Assembly: GCA_963750935.1 (NCBI GenBank)
Contig: CAVVSR010000006.1
Location: 62,001-126,000, forward strand
Source of the DNA: JACCXG01 sp963750935
GTDB lineage: Bacteria > Acidobacteriota > Vicinamibacteria > Vicinamibacterales > 2-12-FULL-66-21
Reading direction: 5' to 3'
Length of the DNA stretch: 64,000 nucleotides
The notes beneath the pieces were generated by a model. The model made no database searches and was not told the origin of the DNA. It was given only the letters and a program-made list of their open reading frames with translations. Of this stretch, positions 16,811 through 26,352 are shown piece after piece. Each line of letters opens with the position of its first letter. The first letter of the stretch is position 1. Position numbers and translations under genes: made by a program.

Positions 16811-17899
16811 CTAGTACTCGGTAAATATGCGCTGGATCGCGGCGGCGTCCTTCGTCGTCGCGAGGGCGAGCATCAGCAGGATGCGCGCCTTGACCGGCGC
16901 GAGATCCTCGGCGGAGATGCGCTGCTGAAAGGCGCCGCGCGTGCCGGTCACGGCGCCGCGCCGCGCCGGAATGCGGCCGCTGCCAGTCCTCGTGCTCATG
17001 ACCACGACGACGCCCTTCTCGGCGGCATACCGCAGACCCTCGCCCTGTGTCCCGCTGGTGGCGCCTGCGCCTGCGCCGGCCACGACGATGCCCTTCGCGC
17101 CCAGATCGACGAGCGCCTTGATGACGTCGCCGCCGGCGTCCTGGTAGACCATGACGACGTCGACGCGCGGGAGATCGTTGATGTGCGTGATGTCGAACTC
17201 GGTGGCGGCCGTGTGCCGCTTCAGGCTGCTTCGGTAGTAAACGACACGATCCTCGTCGACGACGCCGATCACCCCGTAGTCACGGCTCGTGAAAGTGTCG
17301 AGGCGGTGTGCATCGGTCTTCGTCACCTCGCGCGCGGCGTTGATCTGGTCGTTGAGGACGACGAGCACGCCCTTTCCGCGCGATGCCGGTTCGGCGGCAA
17401 CCCGAAAGCCGGCGAGCAGGTTGGCCGCTCCCTCATAGCCCACCGTATCGGGATCCCGCATCGAGCCGACCACGACGACCGGCCTGTCGCTCCGTACCGT
17501 CAAGTTGAGGAAGTAGGCGGTTTCCTCGAGCGTGTCGGTGCCGGTGGTCACAACCACGCCGGCGAGCGCGGAGTCCTCGCGGAACACCTGGTTGATGCGG
17601 CGAGCGATATCGCGCCATTGGACCAGCGTCAGCGACGAGCTCGAGGTGTTGGAGAACTGCTCATGCTCGGGGCGGACGTACTGGTCCAGCGTCGGAATCG
17701 ACTTGACCAGTTCGTCGGCGCTCAGGCGTCCGCCCGAACGGTTGGAGATGGTGCCGCCGGTGGCAATGAGGCGAACCCGCGGCAGGCCGGTCGCGGCATG
17801 CTGCTGCGGTGGCGGCGCCGGCTGCGCCGCCGCTGGCGCCGCGACCATCGTCCCGAGCGTCAGGAAAAGCAGGAACGCGTCGAGCCGTCGCGAACGCAC
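16811..17899 (-). CDS. ansB: Type II (periplasmic) L-asparaginase
   Basis: Hydrolyses asparagine to aspartate and ammonia outside the cytoplasm. The 362-residue product has a signal peptide (FLLFLTLGTMVAAPAAAQ). The two catalytic threonine motifs are present: IATGGTISNRSGG near residue 46 and VVTTGTDTLEETAYFL near residue 117, along with SMRDPDTVGYEG and the C-terminal VVVMSTRTGSGR. The order and export signal match type II enzymes. The start is GTG at 17899; TATAGT lies 6 nt upstream on the coding strand and overlaps the stop codon of the small gene before it. It stands alone, so it probably serves amino acid scavenging. Confidence 0.9.
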   Translation of the reverse strand: MRSRRLDAFLLFLTLGTMVAAPAAAQPAPPPQQHAATGLPRVRLIATGGTISNRSGGRLSADELVKSIPTLDQYVRPEHEQFSNTSSSSLTLVQWRDIARRINQVFREDSALAGVVVTTGTDTLEETAYFLNLTVRSDRPVVVVGSMRDPDTVGYEGAANLLAGFRVAAEPASRGKGVLVVLNDQINAAREVTKTDAHRLDTFTSRDYGVIGVVDEDRVVYYRSSLKRHTAATEFDITHINDLPRVDVVMVYQDAGGDVIKALVDLGAKGIVVAGAGAGATSGTQGEGLRYAAEKGVVVVMSTRTGSGRIPARRGAVTGTRGAFQQRISAEDLAPVKARILLMLALATTKDAAAIQRIFTEY

Positions 17900-17905
17900 G
17901 CCGCC

Positions 17906-17911
17906 ACTATA
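17906..17911 (-). promoter_or_regulatory. -10 box TATAGT upstream of the asparaginase gene
   Basis: On the minus strand TATAGT ends 6 nt before the GTG start at 17899 and contains the TAG stop of the preceding small gene. The distance implies a leaderless mRNA. Confidence 0.45.
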
Positions 17912-18116
17912 CTCTTGACTTCGCCTTCCCGTGCGCGACCTCGAGCCAATGACTCAGTTGTTTGGCGGCTTCGTTCGGAGTCTTCCCGTAGAACGGCATG
18001 AGGGCGGCCGACCCGCCGGGTGTTCGAGCGATCTGGGCGCGGTATTGACCGACGCCGACGCTCGAAACTTCGATGTGGTATTTGCGGCCGTTGATGACTT
18101 CGTCAAAGCGATGCAC
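17907..18116 (-). CDS. Small hypothetical protein
   Basis: About 70 residues from a GTG at 18116 (VHRFDEVINGRKYHIEV...). The product looks like a beta-strand core (YHIEVSSVGVGQYRAQI) followed by an amphipathic helix (TPNEAAKQLSHWLEVAHGK), similar in style to small DUF domains. The reading frame stays open to 18314 and an ATG exists at 18221, but the added residues are compositionally odd, so the start is uncertain. Its stop lies in the -10 box of the asparaginase gene. No family was recognised. Confidence 0.5.
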   Translation of the reverse strand: MHRFDEVINGRKYHIEVSSVGVGQYRAQIARTPGGSAALMPFYGKTPNEAAKQLSHWLEVAHGKAKSRV

Positions 18117-18409
18117 GTTCTCGTTACCCGCCGTTCTGAAAGAAAATATCGAGGTGTAGGAGACGAGCGATTCTAGCGGCTCACCGCAGGGGTTCAAGCG
18201 AAAGGAGCGACGAAGGCGCATCAACACAGTGCAACAGCCGTGTTTCCCCCGGCAGGACAACGAAAATAGTTCGGCGACCGCCGCGCGTCCACAGGCAATC
18301 CACGCTTCTTCCACAACTTTTCCACAGAGCGGCGCGTCTACAGTGTGCCGCCCCGCGGTGGGGCGTTCCTTGACGCCCTATACCCTGAGGTTTACGCTGG
18401 CACATCCTG

Positions 18410-19852
18410 ATGACTGATCTGCGCGTTTGGCGGCCGTTCCGGCGATCCCGCGCCCCGATCGCCCTGGCGATCGCGGTGCTCGCGGGGGTTCATGCGGCGG
18501 ACGCCCGCGCCGGTCAGACGCTGGCTGTCCAGGCCGAGGCCGCGCTGTATCGCGTGTTCCTTCGCGACGGCGGCACGCTCGTCAGCTACGGTGAGTTCGC
18601 TCACGTCGGCGACGGCGTCGTCCTTTCGATCCCCGTCGGTGGCACGGAGTCGAGCCCGGTTCTCCACCTCGTGACGATCGCCGCGGCTGATGTGGACTGG
18701 GACCGGACGAACGCCTACGTCCAGGCGGCGCGGGCGCGGCGATACGCCGATACGCGCGGCGAGCACGACTTCGCCAAGTTGAGCCGGGACGTTGCCGACA
18801 TCCTCTTCCAGGCCGGATCGGTGGACGACGCCGCCAAGCGGCTGGCGCTCGCCGAGACGGCGCGGAAGCAGCTCGTCGAATGGCCCGAGAATCACCACGG
18901 CTACAAGGCGGATGAGGTCGCGGAGATGGGAGCGTGGCTCGACCAGGTCGTGTCGGAACTGCGCGTCGCCGCCGGGCAATCGCGCTTCGACCTGACGCTG
19001 GTGGCCAGAACCGCGCCGGCCGCGCCGCCGATTCAACTCATGGCGGGGCCGGATCTTCGCGAGCGGCTCGAGCTCGGGCTCGCGGCGGCGGCGAAGACGA
19101 AGAACCCGGCCGAGCGCGTCTCCCTGATCCGCGCGGTGCTCGATTCGCTGCAGCCGGGCGCGCCGGCCGACAGCTGGATGGCGAGCTTGCACGGGCGCGC
19201 CTCGGCGGAGCTGGCCGCCGAAGTGAAGATCGATCAGGCCTACGCCGAGTTGTCGAAGCGCACGCTGACTCGCGCCGCCTGGTATTCCGAGCGGGTAAAC
19301 GTCCGTGGCCTCGAATCCCTGGTGCAATCGGTGATCGCCGAGGACGCCACGCTTCAGCGGGCAAGACCCGCGGACATGGCCGGACTGCTCGCGGTGCTCG
19401 ATGCCCGCATCGACGGCGCGCGCCGGCTGAGGCTCGCGCGCGATGCCTGGGTGCTGCGCTCGGCGCTGCTCCGGTCCTATTGGGGTGATGTCCGCCAGGG
19501 GCTCGATCGCCTGCTCGGTGTGCGGCAGTGGCTGACCGACGTCCGGCAGCTCGCCGGCCCATCGCCCGACGCGCTCCGCCGGCTCGCCTACGACGCCGAG
19601 CTCGCCGGACACGAGCTGGCCAAGGTAGCGGCACCCTCCGAAGTTGCGTCGGCGCACTCGGCGCTGTCCGCCGCATGCCGCATGGCGGTGCGTGCCGCGA
19701 AAGGGCGGCTCGACGCGCTGCGGTCAGGCAGCATGAACGCGGCGTGGGAGGCGTCCTCGGCCGCCGCCGGATCGCTGCTGCTGCTCGATCAGGCGATCGA
19801 GGACCTGCGGCGCATCACGCGCGAACCGGCGCCGAGGGCCGTGCCCCGATGA
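18410..19852 (+). CDS. Secreted helical protein of unknown function
   Basis: A 480-residue protein with an arginine-rich N terminus and a signal peptide (IALAIAVLAGVHAADARA). Residues about 40-100 are beta-rich (LYRVFLRDGGTLVSYGEFAHVGDGVVLSIPVG); the rest is almost entirely Ala/Arg/Leu-rich helix with TPR-like spacing. No catalytic motif was found. It ends 28 bp before the AddB-like gene on the same strand and may share its transcript, though a periplasmic protein has no obvious tie to recombination. The 230 bp upstream hold several TCCACA motifs. Confidence 0.7.
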   Translation: MTDLRVWRPFRRSRAPIALAIAVLAGVHAADARAGQTLAVQAEAALYRVFLRDGGTLVSYGEFAHVGDGVVLSIPVGGTESSPVLHLVTIAAADVDWDRTNAYVQAARARRYADTRGEHDFAKLSRDVADILFQAGSVDDAAKRLALAETARKQLVEWPENHHGYKADEVAEMGAWLDQVVSELRVAAGQSRFDLTLVARTAPAAPPIQLMAGPDLRERLELGLAAAAKTKNPAERVSLIRAVLDSLQPGAPADSWMASLHGRASAELAAEVKIDQAYAELSKRTLTRAAWYSERVNVRGLESLVQSVIAEDATLQRARPADMAGLLAVLDARIDGARRLRLARDAWVLRSALLRSYWGDVRQGLDRLLGVRQWLTDVRQLAGPSPDALRRLAYDAELAGHELAKVAAPSEVASAHSALSAACRMAVRAAKGRLDALRSGSMNAAWEASSAAAGSLLLLDQAIEDLRRITREPAPRAVPR

Positions 19853-19880
19853 ATCGATTCCGTCTCCCCATGCACCACTG

Positions 19881-22871
19881 GTGATTACCCCTCGTCTGAC
19901 CCGGTTGCTGCGCGTTTCTGACCTGCGCAGCCTGCAGCGCGCAACAGTTTCGGCGGCCCCGCGTGGATTCCGATCCCGGTCGGCGGCGATCGTCGTGCCG
20001 ACCCGCGGCGCGGCGGAAGAGCTCCGGCGGACCTTCGAGGATCTCGGCCTGCTGGAGGGAAGCGACGCGGCCCTCATGCTTCCCGATCTCGTCACGCGCG
20101 GCGAGCTCTACGCCAGCCTGCATGCGCGGCTCGGCGACGTGCCGCCGCTGCTGACGGTGTTCGAGCGGGAGGTATTGCTGCGGCTTGCCGCCGAGGACGC
20201 GCAGCGGGAGGGAGCCGAGGCGCCGTTCCGCCTGCGTCCGGGCCTCCTCGCCGCCATCCTTCACTTCTACGACGAGCTCCGGCGACGCAGCCGCTCGCTC
20301 GACACGTTCGATCGCACGCTGCACGATCGGCTGAGCGCCGGCAGCGACTCGGATCGCGGCGCGGCCCGGCTCCTCACGCAAACGCGGTTCCTGTCGGCGA
20401 CGTTCGCGGCGTTCGAACGGCGAATCGGGGACAGCGGCGCAATCGACGAGCACGGGCTCCGCACCATCCTCCTGTCGACGCCGCCGGCGCGGCCATATCG
20501 CCACATCATCATCTGCGTGCCCGATCAGGCGGCGAGCGCCAGGGGGCTGTGGCCCGCCGACTTCGATCTGCTGACGCGGCTGCCGGAGCTGCAACAGCTC
20601 GACATCGTCGCGACCGAAGCACTGCTGGCCGCCGGGTTCCATCAGCGCCTCCATGAGGCGCTGCCCGGCATCGAGGAGGAGACGATCGCTTCCGTGGCCG
20701 CCTCGCCGCAGCTTCTCGCACCAGCCGCGGCGGCCCAGGATGATGCGCCGCTGCATTTCGTGAGCCGGGATCGTGAGGAAGAGCTCGCCAACGTGGCGCG
20801 CTGGATCAAGCAGCGCGCGCAGGCCGCCAGCCCCGACGGTCGGCGGGCGCTGCACCGGACGGCGGTCGTCGTTCAACGTCCGCTGCCGTACCTGTATCTC
20901 GCGCGTCACGTTTTCGGATCCGCCCGCGTCCCGTACCAGGCGATTGACGCGCTGCCGCTCGCCGGCGAGTCGTTCGCGGCGGCCGTGGACCTCATCTTCG
21001 CGGCATTGAGCGAAGAGGGCAGCCGCACCGCGCTGGTCGAGCTGCTGGGATCACCGCAGTGGTCCTTCCACGGCGCGACGACCCCGGAGGAGCCCGTCAG
21101 CAGGCTGCAGTCGGCCGCGCTCGATCGCGTGCTGCGCGACGCGAAGTATCTCGGCGGCTGGGATCGGCTGCGCCAGCTCGCGTCGACCGTTGACGCTCGA
21201 ACCGCAGTGGCGACGCGCGACGCACAGCGTTGGCGGCAAGCGGCGCCGGCTCTGTCAGCCGCAGTCGCGATCGCCGCAGAGCTGGACGCGATCGGCGCGG
21301 CGGCGTCCGCCTCGACCCAGCTCGAGGCGCTGTCGGCGTTCATTGCGCGTCACGAACGCGAGCCGCATGCGGGGGACGCCGGCGACGAACGTCACATGCG
21401 AGCCCGCGGCGCCATCCTCGGGGCGCTCGGTGCGCTGGCGGACGCGCACCGGCGGCACGACGATCGCGTGCTCGCGCCCGGCGACCTGATCGCGACGCTT
21501 CGTCGGTGGATGGAGGATCAGACCTTCGCACCGCGGTCCGGCCGAGAAGGTGTGCTGCTCATCGACGCGGCAGCGGCGGCGTTTGCGAACGTCGAGGCCG
21601 TCCGGCTCGTCGGTCTGGTCGAAACCGACTGGCCGGAGCGCGGGTCGACGAACATCTTCTATCCGGCCTCGCTGCTTCGCGACCTGGGCTGGCCCCCCGA
21701 CTCCGAGCGGATGACAGCCGCCCGCGCGCAGTTTCAGGACTTGCTTCGGCTCGCCCGCGATGAGGTCTCGGTGTCGGCCTTCACGCTCGAGGACGACGCG
21801 ATCGTGCCGCCGTCCCCGTTCCTCGACGACGTTGGTGCGGCGGGCGCGGCGGGCCTTGTCGTCCACCGCGCGGAGCCGTCGACCGCCAGGGTGTTCGCGC
21901 ATGAGGCGCTGGCGATCGCGCCAATCGTGCCGGCCGCGATGTCCGAGCCCGCGAGCGGGTGGCTCGCGATGCGACTGGCGCGGACGCCGTCAGCCGATGC
22001 CAGATACCGGGGCACGATCGGCGCACGCAGGGCGGAGACGTATGCCGTCAGCCGCGTGGAGCGGTTCCTTGCGTGCCCGTTCAAGTACTTCGCCGGCCAC
22101 GTGCTGCAGCTCGACGAGGAGCGGGAGGACGAGTCAGGGTTGACACCGCTCGAGCGCGGCCAGCTCCTGCACGGTGTCTTCGAGGCGTTTTTCGTCGAGT
22201 GGCGCCGGCGCGGCGGCGCCACCATCACGACCGACGTGCTGAACGACGCGGTGGCGCTCTTTGGCGAGGTTGCGGAGTCCAGCCTGCAGGCGCTTCCCGA
22301 AGCGGATCGGGCGCTCGAGCGGACCTACCTGCTGGGCTCGGCGGCGTCGCCAGGCCTTGCCGAGCGCGCGTTCGCGTTCGAGATCGAGCATGGCGTTCGC
22401 GTCATCGAGCGATTCGTCGAGTACCCGTTCGAAGGCGCGTTCCGCTTCGAGGGCCCCGACGGCGAGCGCCGGATCACGCTCCGCGGCAAGGCCGATCGCG
22501 TCGATCTGCTGGACGACGGCAGCCTGCGGATCGTCGACTACAAGCTGGGGCGCGCGCCCAAGCCGGCGCGGGCGCTGCAGCTCGCCGTCTACGCGGTCTG
22601 CGCCGCGCAGCAGCTGGACGGCCACCAGGGCCGTACCTGGTCCATGGGTCGGGCCGGTTACGTCGCGTTTCGTGAGAAGAACGCCTTCGTCGAGCTGGGC
22701 GGACGGGGCGGCAATCTCGATGAAGCCCTGCGCGAAGGGCAGCACAAGTTCATCGACGCGATCGACCGGATCGAAGGCGGGGAGTTCCCGCCGAGCCCCG
22801 ACGAGCCGTGGACGTGCAACCGGTGCGGGTTCTCTCATGTGTGCCGCAAGGACTACGTCGGCGATGAGTAA
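19881..22871 (+). CDS. addB: AddB-like PD-(D/E)XK nuclease subunit of a double-strand-break repair helicase-nuclease
   Basis: A 996-residue protein with the C-terminal nuclease of AddB: SRVERFLACPFKYFAGHVL, then RGKADRVDLLDDGSLRIVDYKLG (the D...DYK active site), then WTCNRCGFSHVCRKD. The lone upstream Cys plus C-x2-C-x5-C reproduces the four-cysteine iron-sulfur staple of AddB. The N-terminal half is a degenerate superfamily 1 helicase: the expected GxGKT/S P-loop is absent and only AAIVVPTRGAAEELRR remains. The GTG start at 19881 has 28 bp to the preceding stop. The last 8 bp overlap addA, so the subunits are co-translated. Expected role: DNA end resection for RecA-dependent repair. Confidence 0.85.
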   Translation: MITPRLTRLLRVSDLRSLQRATVSAAPRGFRSRSAAIVVPTRGAAEELRRTFEDLGLLEGSDAALMLPDLVTRGELYASLHARLGDVPPLLTVFEREVLLRLAAEDAQREGAEAPFRLRPGLLAAILHFYDELRRRSRSLDTFDRTLHDRLSAGSDSDRGAARLLTQTRFLSATFAAFERRIGDSGAIDEHGLRTILLSTPPARPYRHIIICVPDQAASARGLWPADFDLLTRLPELQQLDIVATEALLAAGFHQRLHEALPGIEEETIASVAASPQLLAPAAAAQDDAPLHFVSRDREEELANVARWIKQRAQAASPDGRRALHRTAVVVQRPLPYLYLARHVFGSARVPYQAIDALPLAGESFAAAVDLIFAALSEEGSRTALVELLGSPQWSFHGATTPEEPVSRLQSAALDRVLRDAKYLGGWDRLRQLASTVDARTAVATRDAQRWRQAAPALSAAVAIAAELDAIGAAASASTQLEALSAFIARHEREPHAGDAGDERHMRARGAILGALGALADAHRRHDDRVLAPGDLIATLRRWMEDQTFAPRSGREGVLLIDAAAAAFANVEAVRLVGLVETDWPERGSTNIFYPASLLRDLGWPPDSERMTAARAQFQDLLRLARDEVSVSAFTLEDDAIVPPSPFLDDVGAAGAAGLVVHRAEPSTARVFAHEALAIAPIVPAAMSEPASGWLAMRLARTPSADARYRGTIGARRAETYAVSRVERFLACPFKYFAGHVLQLDEEREDESGLTPLERGQLLHGVFEAFFVEWRRRGGATITTDVLNDAVALFGEVAESSLQALPEADRALERTYLLGSAASPGLAERAFAFEIEHGVRVIERFVEYPFEGAFRFEGPDGERRITLRGKADRVDLLDDGSLRIVDYKLGRAPKPARALQLAVYAVCAAQQLDGHQGRTWSMGRAGYVAFREKNAFVELGGRGGNLDEALREGQHKFIDAIDRIEGGEFPPSPDEPWTCNRCGFSHVCRKDYVGDE

Positions 22872-25800
22872 GCAACCCGCGCCGCCAGCGTCGCCGGCGT
22901 CGGCGTCGACGCAGCTGTCACTGTTTGGCGGAGCTGAGCCCGATCCGCCGGCGCCGGCGGCGGTGCCGGCGGCGCCCGCCGATCCCGACAGCGACTCGCG
23001 CGCCTACGCGGTCGACCCGCGGCATAACGTGGTGCTCGAAGCGTCGGCCGGCACCGGCAAGACGTCGGTGCTCGTCGTCCGCTACGTCAACCTGCTCAAG
23101 GCCGGCATCGATCCCGCGAACATTCTCGCCATCACGTTCACCCGGAAGGCCGCGGCGGAGATGCGGGAGCGGATCATCCGCGAGCTGCGGGCGGCGGCCG
23201 GCCGCTCCGAGTTCGACCACACGCGCTGGCTCGATCTCCGCGACCGCGTCGGCGAGATCGCCATCAGCACGATCGACGCGTTCTGCCTGTCGCTGCTCCG
23301 CGAGTTTCCGCTCGAGGCCGACGTCGACCCGGCGTTCGATCTCGCCGACGAGACCGAGGTGCCGCGGCTGATCGCCACGGCGCTCGACCGCACGCTGCGG
23401 ATCCTCGTCAGCCTGGCGGGGAAGGAGGAGGACATCGCCCTGGTCCTCGCGCAGCTCGGGATCGCACGGACGCGTGAAGGGCTGGGGACGCTGCTGGCGC
23501 GCCGGCTCGTCGCCTGGGACGCGCTCGATCGCTTCCTCGTCCGCGGCCCGCGCGATCTGACCGCAGCGAGCGTGTGCCGCGCCGCCGCACGGGGCCTGGA
23601 CGACGCGATCTCGTCGATCGCTGGGGGCCTGCCGTCGTTTCTCGCCGACGGACCGTCAGGGCACCCCCGGTATTCCCTGTTCCTGAGGGAGATGGCCCGT
23701 CTGCCGCAGCTCGGGGCGGCGGACCCGCCCGAGATCCGCGGCGTGCTCGAACGCGTCACCGCGCACTTCCTGACGAACGAAGGCAAGGCCAGGAAGACCG
23801 GGACGCCGATCTATCCGTACAAGCCCGAGCACTATCCGTCGAAGCCGGCGGCGAAGCGTCATCGCGACGCCGTGTTCCAGGTCGCGCCCGAGGTCGAGCG
23901 GGTGATGTTCGCGTTCAATCGAGACCTCAACGTCGTGCTTGCGCGCGGCGTCCGGCGGATGTTCGCAATCGCCCTCGAGCAGTACCGCCGTGAGCTCGAG
24001 GAGCGGGCGGTCCTCGATTTCTCCGACGTCCTCGAGCGCGCGGTCGATCTGCTGCGGCGGATGGACGAATTCTCGCAGAGCCGCTACCGGCTCGAATCGC
24101 GGTATCACCACGTGCTCGTGGACGAGTTCCAGGATACGAGCCGCGCGCAGTGGGAGCTGGTGTCGCTCCTGGTGCAGGCATGGGGCGAGGGCATGGGGCT
24201 GGCGACCAATCCCTCGATCTTCATCGTCGGCGATCGCAAGCAGTCGATTTACCGGTTCCGGGACGCCGAGGTCGCGGTGCTGCACGAGGCGGCGCAGTAC
24301 ATCGATCGCCTGCGGCCGGACGGCCGCTCGCGCCGCTCGATCTCGCGCAGCTTCAGGGCGCGTCCGGAGCTGCTTCACCTCGTCAACGACCTGTTCACGG
24401 AGATGTCGCAGCCCGCCCGGGGCGCGAGCGAGTTCACCTACGAGGAGAAGGATCGGTTCCCCGTCGATCCGGAGCCGGTCACGTCCGCCGGGAGTGAGCC
24501 GGTACTCGGGGTGGCAGTCGCGGATACCGGGGATGCGTGTGCCGCGGCCGTCGCCGACGAGATCGTCCGGCTGCTCGACGGCGGCACGGTCCGCGATAAG
24601 GCGACCGGCCTGACGAGACCGATGACGCCGGGCGACATCGGGATCCTGTTCCGGTCGCGAACCAGCCACCGCGAATTCGAGCGCGAGCTCGGCGTGCGTG
24701 GTGTCCCGACCTACGTCTACAAGGGGCTCGGCTTCTTCGACGCCGACGAGATCAAGGACGTCATCGCGCTGCTGCGCTACCTCGCGGAGCCGACGTCACA
24801 GCTGCGAACCGCGGCGTTCCTGCGGTCGCGGTTCATCCGCGTGTCCGATCGCGGCCTCGCGACGCTGGCGCCCGATCTTGCGTCGGTGCTGCTGGCGGAC
24901 GAGGCCCCGGCGGCCATGTCTGCGCTGGACGAGGAAGACGCGGCGGTGTTGCGCCATGCACGCCCGCACGTCCGGCAGTGGCTGGCGCAGGCCGATCGTC
25001 TGCCTCCAGCCGAACTGCTCGATCAGGTTCTGGCCGATACCGCGTATGCGTTCGAGCTCGGCGGCGACCGGCGCCGCCAGGCGTGGGAAAACCTCAAGAA
25101 GATTCGGGCGCTGGTGCGCCGCATCCAGAACCGGGGCTATGCGACGCTCCCACGGCTTGCGGAACATCTGATGTCGCTGACCGCGGGCGACGAATCGAAC
25201 GCCGTCATCGAGGCGCTCGACTCGGTCAACCTGATGACCGTCCACGCGTCGAAGGGACTGGAATTTCCTGTCGTCTTCGTGGTCAACCTCGCAAAAGGCG
25301 CAAGCGGTCCACCACAACCGGTGAGGGTGGTGGTCGATCCCGTCGATCGAGAAGCGCACGACACGCGAGATGCCGAGCGCGGCGTCTCGGTTTCAGTGGG
25401 TCCGTTCATCTCGGACACGGACGAGGCGGAGCGTGAGAGGGAACGTCATGAAACCCGCCGCCTCCTCTATGTCGCGCTCACGCGCGCCCGCGACCGGCTC
25501 TACCTGTCGTCGACTTTGAAGGACGGCGCTTTTGTCCCTGGCCGGGGCAGCCTGGCCGAAGTGCTGCCCGATTCGATGAAAGTGTTCTTCAGCGGGGCGC
25601 TGTCCACCTTTCCTGAAGTCAGCACGATCGGCTGGACCGGAATCTCCGGTCGCGAGTACGCCTGGAGGCTCTGCAGGCCGGCCGTTGCACCCGATCAGAC
25701 CGCCGCTGCGCCGCCGGCTCCGAGAGACGCGGCGGACCGCATATCGGATCCGCTCGGTACCGACGACTTTGGACCGCCGCTCGATGGAAGCACGCTCGTG

Positions 25801-26352
25801 CGCGTGACTGCGAGCGCGTGGATCACCGACGCCGATGGGTGGGCATCGACAGACGAGGGCGCGCGATCGAGCCGGCTGTTCGGCGTCGTGCTGCACCGGA
25901 TGTTCGAAGCCGGGCAGGATCGGTCCGTCCATGCCGGTGACGTCGACGACGAAGCGTGGGTCCGGCGTCTTCTCAGGCCTGATGAACTGGCGACGCTGAC
26001 CGATGTTGCGTCGTTCTCGGCGCGTGCGGCGGCGACGTGGGCACACGCGCGGGCTCGTCCCGATGTGGTGGCGGCGCTGGCCGGGGACGAACGCTTCTTC
26101 GAAGTGCCGTTCTCGCTGCGCGTGGCCGCGAAAGACGGGCCGGCGCTGGTGCGCGGGACGATCGACTGCATCGTGCGTCACGGTTCGCGGATCACCGTCG
26201 TCGAATTCAAGACCGGACGACCGCACGACGCGCATCAGCGCCAGCTGGCGTTGTATGTCGACGCCGTGCGCGCGATGAACCTGCAGGGCGGCGCGGATGA
26301 CTCGGCGCCGGACCAGACCCCCGACGTATCGGGCGTCGTGATTTATCTCTGA
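22864..26352 (+). CDS. addA: AddA-like ATP-dependent helicase-nuclease (UvrD/RecB family)
   Basis: A 1162-residue superfamily 1A helicase with a C-terminal RecB-type nuclease. Helicase motifs in order: EASAGTGKTSVL (Walker A, residues 59-70), ITFTRKAAAEMRERI (Ia), LVDEFQDTSRAQWEL (II), VGDRKQSIYRFRDA (III), LMTVHASKGLEFPVVF (V) and RRLLYVALTRARDRLYL (VI). The nuclease shows RGTIDCIVRHG...VVEFKTGRP near the end. The ATG at 22864 is supported by the 8-bp overlap with addB; the frame is open further upstream but inside addB. The first 50 residues are a disordered Ala/Pro-rich tail containing QLSLF (residues 17-21), a match to the bacterial sliding-clamp-binding consensus. Confidence 0.92.
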   Translation: MSKQPAPPASPASASTQLSLFGGAEPDPPAPAAVPAAPADPDSDSRAYAVDPRHNVVLEASAGTGKTSVLVVRYVNLLKAGIDPANILAITFTRKAAAEMRERIIRELRAAAGRSEFDHTRWLDLRDRVGEIAISTIDAFCLSLLREFPLEADVDPAFDLADETEVPRLIATALDRTLRILVSLAGKEEDIALVLAQLGIARTREGLGTLLARRLVAWDALDRFLVRGPRDLTAASVCRAAARGLDDAISSIAGGLPSFLADGPSGHPRYSLFLREMARLPQLGAADPPEIRGVLERVTAHFLTNEGKARKTGTPIYPYKPEHYPSKPAAKRHRDAVFQVAPEVERVMFAFNRDLNVVLARGVRRMFAIALEQYRRELEERAVLDFSDVLERAVDLLRRMDEFSQSRYRLESRYHHVLVDEFQDTSRAQWELVSLLVQAWGEGMGLATNPSIFIVGDRKQSIYRFRDAEVAVLHEAAQYIDRLRPDGRSRRSISRSFRARPELLHLVNDLFTEMSQPARGASEFTYEEKDRFPVDPEPVTSAGSEPVLGVAVADTGDACAAAVADEIVRLLDGGTVRDKATGLTRPMTPGDIGILFRSRTSHREFERELGVRGVPTYVYKGLGFFDADEIKDVIALLRYLAEPTSQLRTAAFLRSRFIRVSDRGLATLAPDLASVLLADEAPAAMSALDEEDAAVLRHARPHVRQWLAQADRLPPAELLDQVLADTAYAFELGGDRRRQAWENLKKIRALVRRIQNRGYATLPRLAEHLMSLTAGDESNAVIEALDSVNLMTVHASKGLEFPVVFVVNLAKGASGPPQPVRVVVDPVDREAHDTRDAERGVSVSVGPFISDTDEAERERERHETRRLLYVALTRARDRLYLSSTLKDGAFVPGRGSLAEVLPDSMKVFFSGALSTFPEVSTIGWTGISGREYAWRLCRPAVAPDQTAAAPPAPRDAADRISDPLGTDDFGPPLDGSTLVRVTASAWITDADGWASTDEGARSSRLFGVVLHRMFEAGQDRSVHAGDVDDEAWVRRLLRPDELATLTDVASFSARAAATWAHARARPDVVAALAGDERFFEVPFSLRVAAKDGPALVRGTIDCIVRHGSRITVVEFKTGRPHDAHQRQLALYVDAVRAMNLQGGADDSAPDQTPDVSGVVIYL

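Noticed and set aside
22261..22863. Extending AddA upstream to 22261.
   Set aside because: The added residues are a shadow of the AddB nuclease domain; the ATG at 22864 gives the normal 8-bp operon overlap.
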